DNA from: Bacteroides sp.
Lineage (GTDB): Bacteria > Bacteroidota > Bacteroidia > Bacteroidales > Bacteroidaceae
Direction: 5' to 3'
Assembly (NCBI GenBank): GCA_021201335.1
Contig: JAJQFD010000052.1
Span: 22,405 to 86,404 of the forward strand
Length of the DNA: 64,000 bases
Part shown: positions 22,368 through 32,528 of the stretch, one piece after another
How the letters are laid out: every line of letters starts with the position of its first letter
How positions within the stretch are numbered: position 1 is the first letter of the stretch
Program-made: the position numbers and the translations under genes
Notes under the pieces: generated by a model
Seen by the model: the letters and a program-made list of their open reading frames with translations, nothing else
Database searches by the model: none
What the model was told of the DNA's origin: nothing

Positions 22368-24984
22368 ATGAAAAAAATTCTGATTACCCAACTTCTATTA
22401 TTGACCTATTTGTTTGTGTATGCTGATGCCTATCGTCCTGAAACATCTGTTGCCGGTTTTATACCCTTAGACGGAAGCGGACGTTTAGTGTATAGTTTTA
22501 ATCCCGGCTGGCGTTATTACAAAGGAGACATGAAAGGTGCCGAAGCACTGAACTTTGATGATTCTTCCTGGGAAATCGTATCTACTCCTCATACAGTCGA
22601 ACTCATGCCTGCTGAAGCCAGTGGTTGCCGCAATTATCAGGGGCCTGCCTGGTATCGGAAACATTTTGTTATCCCTATCGAAACTCAAAGCAAAGAAGTT
22701 ATAATACACTTCGAAGCTATAATGGGGAAGCAAATTATTTTTCTTAACGGTCAGCAAATAAAAGAACACGTAGGAGGATACCTGCCTTTTTCCGTCAACC
22801 TTACACAAAAAGGATTGAAAGCTGGTGATAAATGCTTATTAGCCGTCTTTACTGATAATAGTGATGATAAAAATTATCCTCCGGGCAAGCCACAGTATAC
22901 ACTCGATTTTGCTTATCATGGAGGAATTTACCGGGATGTATGGATGATTGCCAAATCTCAGGTGGCTATTACCGATGCTATTGAGGCTCGCAAAGTAGGA
23001 GGTGGCGGTGTATTTGTTCATTTCGATAATATAACAGAAAAAGGTGCCGAAGTATATATCGACACCGATGTAAAGAACAGTGGAAAGATCCTTAAAACCG
23101 TAATTGTTGAAACGTCTCTGCTAACTACTGAAGGAACATTGATTAAAAAGGTATCGGATAAATTAACCCTTCAGCCGGGAGAATCAAAAGCTACAAAACA
23201 ACAAATCAATATTCGGAATCCCAAGCTTTGGTCACCGGATACGCCTTATTTGTATAGAGTCGAATCCCGTATCAAAGAAGGTAGAAACTCTCTCGATGGG
23301 GGTATTACCCGTCTAGGTATCCGCAAAGCTGAGTTTCGTGGCAGAGAGGGGTTTTGGCTCAATGGTAAACCTTTCGGTCAGTTGGTTGGTACCAATCGGC
23401 ATCAGGATTTTGCGTATGTTGGTAATGCAGTTCCCAACTCTCAGCAGTGGCGGGATGCTAAAAAACTCCGTGATGCCGGATGCCGGGTCATTCGTGTTGC
23501 CCATTACCCAATGGATCCTTCTTTTATGGATGCTTGTGATGAGCTGGGTATGTTTGTCATTGTAGCTACTCCCGGTTGGCAGTTCTGGAATAAAAATCCG
23601 GAGTTTGCCCGTCTGGTACATGAAAATACCCGTGAGATGATTCGTCGCGACCGAAATCATCCTTCTGTTTTGATGTGGGAACCTATTTTGAATGAGACTC
23701 GTTATCCACTGGAATTTGCTTTGGAAGCCTTACAGATTACAAAAGATGAATATCCTTATCCGGGACGTCCGGTAGCAGCGGCGGATGTACATTCTGAAGG
23801 TGTCAAAGAACACTATGATGTCGTTTATGGTTGGCCAGGCGATGATAAGAAAGGAGTTGCTGAGCAGTGCATTTTCACCCGCGAATTTGGTGAGAATGTG
23901 GATGATTGGTATGCGCATAATAACGATAACCGTGCCAGTCGTAGTTGGGGAGAACATCCCTTATTAGTTCAGGCCCTCTCCTTAGCCCGAAGCTATGATG
24001 GGATGTTTGAAACGATGGGTGGCTTTATTGGTGGCGCACAGTGGCATTCTTTCGATCATCAACGTGGCTATCATCCAGATCCTTATTGGGGTGGATTGTT
24101 CGATGCTTTCCGCCAGCCGAAATATGCTTATTACATGTTTCGCAGTCAAACGGCTGCTGATTTGAAACATCCGATGGCTGAATCGGGGCCGATGGTATTC
24201 GTCGCACATGAAATGTCTGCCTTTTCAGATAAAGATGTCGTTGTATTTAGTAATTGCGATTCCGTACGTTTATCGGCCTATGATGGAACGAAGAGTTGGA
24301 CAAAACCGGTTATACATGCCCAAGGACACATGCCAAATGCTCCGGTTATTTTTGAAAATGTATGGGATTTCTGGGAAGCCCGGGAATATAGTTACAAACA
24401 AAAGAACTGGCAGAAAGTCAACTTTATAGTGGAAGGGATTATAGATGGTCAGGTGGTATGCCAGGAAAAAAAGATGCCTTCCCGTCGTTCCACCAAATTG
24501 AGATTGAGTGTTGATCACGGTCCACAGTCGTTAATTGCCGATGGCTCTGATTTTATTGTTGTAATTGCAGAAGTTACGGATGACAATGGAAATATACGCC
24601 GATTGGCAAAAGATAACATTTTATTTACGGTAGAAGGAGAAGGAGAAATTATTGGAAATCAGACCATAGGAGCCAATCCACGTGCAGTTGAATTCGGTGC
24701 AGCTCCGGTGTTAATCCGTTCTACCCGCAAAGCAGGGAAAATTAAGGTAAAAGCTCGCGTACTGTTTGAAGGTACACAGGCACCTACTTCTGCTGAAATG
24801 GAATTTGAAAGTGCTCCTTCTGTATTTCCATTCTGTTTTACAGAGCAGGAAAGAGTAACCGCAAGCAAACAAAGTATAAAAAAAAGAAGGTTCCCAACAA
24901 AGAAAAGTACTTTCAGAAGATGAAAGGAAAAAAATACTCGATGAAGTTGAAAAGCAACAAACAGAGTTTGGTATAAGTCAATAA
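22368..24984 (+). pseudogene. Glycoside hydrolase family 2 (beta-galactosidase/glucuronidase-like), C-terminal frameshift at A8
   Basis: Jelly-roll, Ig-like and TIM-barrel segments (MWEPILNETRYP, FTREFGENVDDW); after A8 (24878-24885) the frame encoding KKEGSQQRKVLSEDERKKILDEVEKQQTEFGISQ ending at 24984 is restored by A7 (872 codons). The annotated ORF stops at 24923 with an aberrant tail RRFPTKKSTFRR. Confidence 0.78.
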
Positions 24985-25004
24985 ACTTATGGTTTATAAT
25001 ACTG

Positions 25005-25049
25005 ATCTGCTTCCTTTCTATATATAAGAATAAGAAGCAGATTTTTTTA
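25005..25049 (+). terminator. Rho-independent terminator after GH2
   Basis: ATCTGCTTC (25005-25013) / GAAGCAGAT (25034-25042) followed by a T-run. Confidence 0.7.
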
Positions 25050-25161
25050 TTTATTGGGGAGGATCGTTTAGGTGGAGCTGTGCGTTCATTCTTTATTTAA
25101 CTTTATTTCTGAATTGTTTTTGTTATCTTTGAACTTTACATAGTACATTCAAAGATAATCC

Positions 25162-28100
25162 ATGAAAATACACTTATATCTTTTATTCCTATTTATCTTT
25201 TACTCAAAGCCTATAATGGCTGACCCGGGTATTATTGTTGAACATTACACAGTCGATCAGGGATTACCAAATGATATTGTTAATTGCTCCTTAAAAGACT
25301 CTGATGGTTTCATCTGGTTTGGAACCTGGTATGGACTATGTAGTTTTGATGGCGCTAAATTTAAAACGTATAATAATCGAGATGGGTTTTATTCAGATAT
25401 TCCTCCTCGTAAGATACAAAGTATTGTAGAAGATAAGAATGGTTATTTATGGATAAAAACCATTGATCGTAAGTTATATGTTTTCGATAAGCACCAGGAA
25501 CGTTTTCATGCTGTGTATGATGACGTAAAAGATTATTCCGGCAATACCCAGATTATTAAGATTCAAAATACACCAGATGGAGATGTTTTATTACTGACTA
25601 AAGATAAAAACTTACTCAGGGCATTCGCAACCAAAGAAGGAAAGATTGAACTTCAGTTATTGCATGACTCCAGCCCGGAAATTAATGTTTATGATTCCAA
25701 ATTGAAATATAATGTGTTTGCGGAAACGAATGAATATATCAATTGGATTGGGATGGATTATCAGATATTTTCCTGTCCCAAGGGAGAAGAACTTCATAGT
25801 AAACCGGCAGACTTTATTTTTCGTAAAATGTCCATTTCTTCTCCGGATATTTTCACGTGTGCATTTCAAAATATGGAAAGGGTATGGCTGGGAGACAAAT
25901 TTGGGAATTTATACAGTATCAGTATACAAACAGGAACCGTTCATAAATATACCCTACCGGGAATAAACCACCCCATCCAGAATATTCTGATAACTGAAAG
26001 TGGTATAGCCTATCTGAGTATCAGTGGACAGGGTATTTATGAATATGACCTGGGATATAAGCAACTCAATAAAATATCGGCCGATATTAATCCTTCCAAA
26101 ATCTTTACTTCGTTTACGGATAAATACGACAAAATCTGGTTTGTTGAAAATGATAATGCGTTGCTTTATTATGATCCGTTAAATAAAAAAAGCAAACGGT
26201 TTTCTATACCTCTCGGAGTATCTATTGGTTCTTTCAAGTATCAGGATGCCGGAGAACAGGGACTATTTTTTCTTACTTCATCAGGCGAAATGATTATGTT
26301 TGATCGGGAATCATTGTCTCTAACTCGGATAAATCAGTTAAAATACTTTTCCGATATACAACCCAATCAATTATTTTTTGATCAGATGTTGGATGAAAAT
26401 GGGCTTTTATGGCTGTCTTCTTCTGCCATGGGAATTTATCGGGTCAACTTCCCCAAAAAACAATTCAAATTGTTTGAGCCTGACCTATTTACAAAAGATC
26501 CTTCTTCGGTAGAAAGCACATCACGGGGAGTGAGAGCTTTATTTCAGGCTCGTAATGGTGATATTTGGGTAGGGACCCGGTGGGGAGATTTATATCGGTT
26601 AAATTCCGGTGGACAATTAAAACAGATATCCTCTGCGTCATCCAATTCATACGTTGGAAATGTATATCATATCATGGAAGATAACAAAGGAAATCTCTGG
26701 CTATCTACCAAAGGCAATGGTCTGGTAAAAGCTGAACCTGATATCCTTTCACCGGCAGGTTTTCGTTTTACTCGATATAAAAATGATCCTAATATTTTAT
26801 CTACAATCAACAATAATGATGCCTATTTTACCTACCAGGATAGTAAAGGACGCATTTGGGTAGGTTTATTGGGCGGTGGCTTAAACCTGATTTGGGAAGA
26901 AGGAGGTGAAGTGGTTTTTAAACATAAATACAATGGATTAAAAAAATATCCCTCTTATGGACTTTATATGGAAGTTCGGAATATAACGGAGGATGATAAC
27001 GGACGTATTTGGGTAGGTACAACTGATGGGTTAATGTCTTTTGATAGTAACTTTAACTCTCCTGAGGAAATTGTTTTTGAAACTTACCGGGAAGAGAGTG
27101 CTAGTTCCAATATTGCTGACAATGACATTTATGTTCTTTATAAAGATGCTAGTTCTCAAATCTGGGTAAGTGTATTTGGGGGAGGACTAAATAAGTTAAT
27201 TGAATATGATAAAGAGAGCCGTCGTCCTATATTTAAAACCTATGGTATGCGTGAAGGATTAAATACGGATGTTGTTGTATCCATTGTGGAAGATGATAAA
27301 GAGCACCTTTGGCTTACCACTGAGAGTGGATTATCCCGTTTTGATAAATTATCGGAATTATTCCGCAACTATGATAAGTATGATGGTTTTCTGAATGTTA
27401 AAATGGAAGAAGGTTCTGCATTGAGGACTATAAATGGTGAACTATGGCTGGGCTGTCGGGAGGGAATATTGACATTCAATCCGGATAAACTGGAGACAAC
27501 CAATACTGATTTTAATACCTATATTGTTGACTTTAAAGTATCGAATAAGGATTTGCGTAGCTTTAAAGATGATCCGATTATTACGGAATCTATTAAATAT
27601 GCGGAATCTTTAACCCTGAATTACGATCAGTCCATGTTTACCATAGAGTTTGCAGCATTAAACTTTTTTAATTCTAATCGGATTTCCTATAAATATATAC
27701 TTGACGGGTATGAAAAAGAATGGCATTTTAGTGGTAAAAACAGAATAGCTTCTTATACAAATGTTCCTCCAGGGGATTATGTTTTTCGTATCCAGGCGGT
27801 GGATGAAGCAAATCCTGAACATGTATCAGAAAGGAACCTTACTCTCAAAATTCTGCCTCCTTGGTGGAGAAGTGGGTGGGCATATACCATTTATGCAATT
27901 CTGGGAATCGCATTACTAATCTTTGCGATTCGTTTGATCTTGCTGATGATGAAGATGAAAAATGATGTATATATTGAACAAAAGATATCCGAGCTGAAAA
28001 TCAGATTCTTCACGAATATTTCACATGAGCTTCGTACACCTCTAACTCTTATCAAAGGCCCCATACAGGAATTGAAAGAGCAGGAGAAACTCTCCCCGAA

Positions 28101-29574
28101 AGGTTTGCAATATATTGACTTGATGGAGAAGAATACGGATCAGATGCTCCAACTGGTAAATCAAATTTTGGATTTTCGTAAGATTCAAAATGGGAAAATG
28201 CGTTTGCATGTTTCACAGATGAACCTTAATATAATGATGAATTCTTTCCGGAAGGAATTTCAGATATTGGCTGAAGAAAATGAGATAAATTATAGTTTTC
28301 AGCTATTAGATGAACCTATTATGGTTTGGGCAGATAAAGAAAGATTGGCTATTGTGGTACGGAATGTTATTTCAAATGCCTTTAAATTTACTCCATCCGG
28401 TGGGACCATATTTGTAACTACAGGTATAACTGAAGGTGGTAAGAGTTGCTACATTCGGGTGGAGGATTCCGGGGTTGGTATTGCACAGAATAAATTGAAT
28501 GAAATATTCGAGCGTTTTTCGCAAGGTGAAAATGCTAAAGGTGCTTATTATCAAGGAACGGGCATTGGATTAGCATTATCGAAAGAAATTATGATCTTGC
28601 ATCATGGTTCTATTCGTGCAGAAAGTCAATCAAAAAAAGGAGCTGTATTTATTATCGAACTTTTATTGGGGAAATCTCATTATAAAGCTTCTGAAGTAGA
28701 TTTCTATGTAAGTGACAATGATACAGTGAATGATGATGAAAACAATGTACAGGTTGCTCAACAAAATCTTACTGAGGAAGAATATGAACATGCAGATTCT
28801 TCCTTACCTATTTTATTGCTGGTAGAAGATAACAAAGACCTTGGTAATCTGATTAAGCTTCAACTGGAGGATAGATTTAATGTATATACCGCACCCAACG
28901 GAGTAGAAGGACTAAAGAAGGTGCATCTCTATCATCCGGATATTGTGGTTACGGATCAGATGATGCCGGAGATGGATGGTCTTGAAATGTTGCAGCATAT
29001 ACGTAAAGATTTTCAGATCAGCCATATACCCGTTATAATCCTAACAGCTAAGAATGATGATGAAGCAAAAACAACAGCTATTAGCATGGGAGCCAATGCT
29101 TATATTACTAAACCTTTCAGCAAAGACTATTTGATTGCCCGTGTAGAGCAATTATTGAGAGAACGTAAATTATTCCGTGAACGTGTATGGAATCAGGAGG
29201 AGACAAAAGAGGCTGATACGTATGAACAATATTTGGTAAAGAAAGATGTTCAATTATTGGAGAAAATACATAAAGTGATTGAAGAAAATATGGATAACTG
29301 CGATTTTAATATTGATGCTATAGCATCTAATATAGGGTTGAGTCGTTCTGCTTTCTTCAAAAAATTAAAAAGCCTTACCGGTTTAGCTCCGGTTGATCTC
29401 GTGAAAGAAGTACGTTTAAATAAATCCATTGAACTCATCAAAAATACTGATATGACTATTTCTGAGATAGCTTATGCAGTAGGTTTCAAAGATTCTGGCT
29501 ATTTTGGCAAGTGTTTCCGAAAGAAGTATAATCAAACTCCGAGAGAGTATATGAATGAATCAAGGAAGAATTAG
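25162..29574 (+). CDS. Hybrid two-component system sensor/regulator (HTCS)
   Basis: Signal peptide, propeller repeats (IWVGTRWGDLYRLNSGG), Y_Y_Y, FFTNISHELRTPLTLIKGPIQEL, receiver LLLVEDNKDLGNLI, AraC HTH FNIDAIASNIGLSRSAFFKKLKSLTG. Confidence 0.95.
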   Translation: MKIHLYLLFLFIFYSKPIMADPGIIVEHYTVDQGLPNDIVNCSLKDSDGFIWFGTWYGLCSFDGAKFKTYNNRDGFYSDIPPRKIQSIVEDKNGYLWIKTIDRKLYVFDKHQERFHAVYDDVKDYSGNTQIIKIQNTPDGDVLLLTKDKNLLRAFATKEGKIELQLLHDSSPEINVYDSKLKYNVFAETNEYINWIGMDYQIFSCPKGEELHSKPADFIFRKMSISSPDIFTCAFQNMERVWLGDKFGNLYSISIQTGTVHKYTLPGINHPIQNILITESGIAYLSISGQGIYEYDLGYKQLNKISADINPSKIFTSFTDKYDKIWFVENDNALLYYDPLNKKSKRFSIPLGVSIGSFKYQDAGEQGLFFLTSSGEMIMFDRESLSLTRINQLKYFSDIQPNQLFFDQMLDENGLLWLSSSAMGIYRVNFPKKQFKLFEPDLFTKDPSSVESTSRGVRALFQARNGDIWVGTRWGDLYRLNSGGQLKQISSASSNSYVGNVYHIMEDNKGNLWLSTKGNGLVKAEPDILSPAGFRFTRYKNDPNILSTINNNDAYFTYQDSKGRIWVGLLGGGLNLIWEEGGEVVFKHKYNGLKKYPSYGLYMEVRNITEDDNGRIWVGTTDGLMSFDSNFNSPEEIVFETYREESASSNIADNDIYVLYKDASSQIWVSVFGGGLNKLIEYDKESRRPIFKTYGMREGLNTDVVVSIVEDDKEHLWLTTESGLSRFDKLSELFRNYDKYDGFLNVKMEEGSALRTINGELWLGCREGILTFNPDKLETTNTDFNTYIVDFKVSNKDLRSFKDDPIITESIKYAESLTLNYDQSMFTIEFAALNFFNSNRISYKYILDGYEKEWHFSGKNRIASYTNVPPGDYVFRIQAVDEANPEHVSERNLTLKILPPWWRSGWAYTIYAILGIALLIFAIRLILLMMKMKNDVYIEQKISELKIRFFTNISHELRTPLTLIKGPIQELKEQEKLSPKGLQYIDLMEKNTDQMLQLVNQILDFRKIQNGKMRLHVSQMNLNIMMNSFRKEFQILAEENEINYSFQLLDEPIMVWADKERLAIVVRNVISNAFKFTPSGGTIFVTTGITEGGKSCYIRVEDSGVGIAQNKLNEIFERFSQGENAKGAYYQGTGIGLALSKEIMILHHGSIRAESQSKKGAVFIIELLLGKSHYKASEVDFYVSDNDTVNDDENNVQVAQQNLTEEEYEHADSSLPILLLVEDNKDLGNLIKLQLEDRFNVYTAPNGVEGLKKVHLYHPDIVVTDQMMPEMDGLEMLQHIRKDFQISHIPVIILTAKNDDEAKTTAISMGANAYITKPFSKDYLIARVEQLLRERKLFRERVWNQEETKEADTYEQYLVKKDVQLLEKIHKVIEENMDNCDFNIDAIASNIGLSRSAFFKKLKSLTGLAPVDLVKEVRLNKSIELIKNTDMTISEIAYAVGFKDSGYFGKCFRKKYNQTPREYMNESRKN

Positions 29575-29607
29575 AATACTTATTTGCAGATGCTTTTATA
29601 CTCTATA

Positions 29608-29650
29608 ATATAGCGTTGTCAGAATTTTGGGGTAACGCTATATTTTTTTG
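29608..29650 (+). terminator. Rho-independent terminator after HTCS
   Basis: ATATAGCGTT (29608-29617) / AACGCTATAT (29634-29643) followed by T-run. Confidence 0.7.
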
Positions 29651-29728
29651 AAGCTGAATTCAGAAACAATTCATTGAATCTATTGTTGTTTAAGAGATTA
29701 TTTGGAAATTTGCACTCTCAATATAAAA

Positions 29729-30391
29729 ATGAATAAGACAGACATGATGAATGAAAAAAATAATATGGTTGTTCTATTTGACTTTGACGGAGTGGTTATG
29801 GATACTGAAGGCCAGTATTCTGTATTTTGGAATGATCAGGGAAACAAGCATTTAAACATTGATGACTTTGGCCGATTAATTAAGGGTCAAACTCTTCAAC
29901 AGATTTTTGATAAATATTTTTCTGGTGTGAAGAGTGTGCAGGAAAAAATACGAGGGGAGCTTGATAAATACGAAGAAAATATGCAATATGAATATTTGTC
30001 TGGTGTTTACGACTTTTTAATTGATCTACATACTCATGAAGTTAAAACTGCTTTAGTAACTAGTTCAAATAAAAACAAAATGGCAAATGTCTATCATGTT
30101 CATCCCGAAATAAAGGAATTATTTGATGAAATCCTCACCGCCGAGTACTTTACAAAATCCAAACCAGATCCACAATGTTTTTTGTTGGGAATGAGAATGT
30201 TCCATGCAGAGCCAAGTCAATCTTATGTATTTGAGGATTCTTTTCACGGGTTGAAAGCGGGTATGGATTCAGGTGCAACTGTCTATGGATTGGCTACAAC
30301 AAATTCACGGGAGGCCATTCAGGATAAGGCACATTATATTATTGATGATTTTGTAGGAATGACTTACGAAAAATTAATTTATAAGTCATAA
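29729..30391 (+). CDS. HAD-superfamily hydrolase (beta-phosphoglucomutase-like)
   Basis: VVLFDFDGVVMDTEGQYSVFW, ALVTSSNK, SKPDPQCFLLGMRMF, YVFEDSFHGLKAG; start uncertain (29729 or 29744). Confidence 0.85.
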   Translation: MNKTDMMNEKNNMVVLFDFDGVVMDTEGQYSVFWNDQGNKHLNIDDFGRLIKGQTLQQIFDKYFSGVKSVQEKIRGELDKYEENMQYEYLSGVYDFLIDLHTHEVKTALVTSSNKNKMANVYHVHPEIKELFDEILTAEYFTKSKPDPQCFLLGMRMFHAEPSQSYVFEDSFHGLKAGMDSGATVYGLATTNSREAIQDKAHYIIDDFVGMTYEKLIYKS

Positions 30392-30468
30392 CTTTGCGGC
30401 TTTATTCAAGTTATACCCGTTATAGCGAGCGTGTAAAAATATAAAACCCATAATTAAAAATTAAAACT

Positions 30469-31290
30469 ATGTCAGGTTATATTTCAGATGACACTAGGAA
30501 AGTGACAACACACCGTTTAATTGAAATGAAACAACGGAGTGAAAAAATATCAATGCTCACTGCTTATGATTATACTATGGCTAAGATAGTAGATGGCGCA
30601 GGAATGGATGTAATTCTGGTGGGTGATTCGGCTTCAAACGTAATGGCTGGGAATGTGACTACACTTCCTATGACACTGGAACAAATGATATACCATGCTA
30701 AATCTGTTGTTCGCGCGGTGAAAAGAGCTATGGTTGTGGTAGATATGCCTTTTGGAACTTACCAGGGTAATTCTAAAGAAGGTCTGGCTTCCGCTATCCG
30801 GATAATGAAAGAAAGTCATGCGGATGCATTAAAGCTGGAAGGTGGCGAAGAAATACTAGAGACAGTTAATCGGATATTATCTGCAGGAATTCCAATTATG
30901 GGACATCTGGGTTTGATGCCTCAGTCTATCAATAAATATGGAACTTATACTGTACGCGCCAAAGATAATAAAGAAGCGGAAAAGTTAATCAGAGACGCAC
31001 ATCTCCTTGAAGAATCTGGATGTTTTGGTATTGTTTTAGAGAAAATACCTGCTGCCTTAGCTGCCCGTGTGGCGAGTGAATTAACCATCCCTATTATTGG
31101 TATCGGTGCAGGTGGTCAAGTAGACGGACAAGTACTAGTGATTCAGGATATGCTGGGAATGAGCCAGGGATTTAGTCCTCGTTTTTTAAGGCGTTATGCT
31201 GACTTAAACACTATTATGAGTAATGCTATTGGTCAATATATAGCAGATGTTAAAAGCAGTGATTTCCCGAACGAAACTGAACAATATTAA
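30469..31290 (+). CDS. panB: 3-methyl-2-oxobutanoate hydroxymethyltransferase
   Basis: [35 protein letters not shown]..., [46 protein letters not shown]. Confidence 0.96.
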   Translation: MSGYISDDTRKVTTHRLIEMKQRSEKISMLTAYDYTMAKIVDGAGMDVILVGDSASNVMAGNVTTLPMTLEQMIYHAKSVVRAVKRAMVVVDMPFGTYQGNSKEGLASAIRIMKESHADALKLEGGEEILETVNRILSAGIPIMGHLGLMPQSINKYGTYTVRAKDNKEAEKLIRDAHLLEESGCFGIVLEKIPAALAARVASELTIPIIGIGAGGQVDGQVLVIQDMLGMSQGFSPRFLRRYADLNTIMSNAIGQYIADVKSSDFPNETEQY

Positions 31291-32434
31291 TGAATTCTTT
31301 TGTTCGGCTTAGCCTTGCCATTTTTTTAGTTTTTATTTCCCAATATATGCTTTTTCCGGTACTACCAGTGGTACTGGCTGACGAATTAGAAATCTCAATC
31401 GCTTCTGCCGGAAAAATATCCTTGATCTTAACAGCAGGAATGATTTTGGGAGGTCCATTTTACAATTATTTAATTGATACATATAAAAGGAAGCGGTTAT
31501 GTGTTCTTTCTTTTAGTGTTATTTTACTCATTTTCGTTGGCTATTATTTTTTAAACAAGCCAGTTGAATTATTTGTATTACCTTTATTGCAGGGTGTTTT
31601 TTTAGGAATACTAATCTCTTCATTATTAACCATAGGTATTGATATCATTCCTTCTGAAAAACGAGATTCCGGTAATTTAGTCTTGGGGTGGATGAGTCGA
31701 TTGGGAATGATTTCCGGTGTTGCTTTAGGTAGTCTAATTTACCTGAATTATAGTTTTCAGACAGTTGTCGTTGTAGCCATTGGCATAGGTATAATAGCAC
31801 TGCTGTTTCTAACTTCGATTCGTGTCTCATTTCGTGCTCCGATTGGTGTCTCTATTTTATCATTGGACCGTTTTTTCTTCCAGGCAGTTGGGTCTTATTT
31901 ATTAATATGATCCTGATAGCCTTTATCATTGGTATCTTATTTCCTTTAATTCACTTTAAAACAGGTGATTTGTTTTTACTGGAAGGTTGGACAGTTCCTT
32001 ATTTTGCTATTACAATCGTCGGATATTTATCATCTCTTGCCTTTGCCAAACTGTCTTTTAATAATAATATCTGGAAACAGATCGTAATAAGTTTATTGTT
32101 AATAGTGATAGCTATTTCACTTTTTATTTTGTTTGATCAACCGGTTATTCAGATTGTTTCTGCTTTCATGCTTGATTTAGCTTTCGGATTGATTACTCCG
32201 GCTCTTCTTTTCATGTTTATTAATCTTTCCCGTCATTGTCAAAGAAGTACGGCTAATATTACTTGTTGGTTGGCTTGGGAAATCGGAGTTGCTGTAGGAA
32301 TTGCCGTTTCATGCTATCTATATACACAATCTAATTCAGGATTAGCTTATCAGTTAGCTATGTTTTCAGGTGCTTTTGCTTTAATTTTGTTTGTTACAGT
32401 TTCTTCTCCGTATTATAAAAAGAAAATGCAGTAA
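31290..32434 (+). pseudogene. MFS transporter split by a single-base frameshift
   Basis: ORFs 31290..31910 and 31907..32434 are the N and C halves of a 12-TM MFS permease; +1 nt near 31885-31900 restores 382 codons (e.g. ...LFINMILIAFIIG). Confidence 0.7.
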
Positions 32435-32528
32435 CTCAACAAAAATTAAATTTATTGCGCGAAAGAAAGAATTGTACTATTTTTGTATCCTACCTACAAA
32501 ACAAATCGTGTACATTGTATAAAAATTG

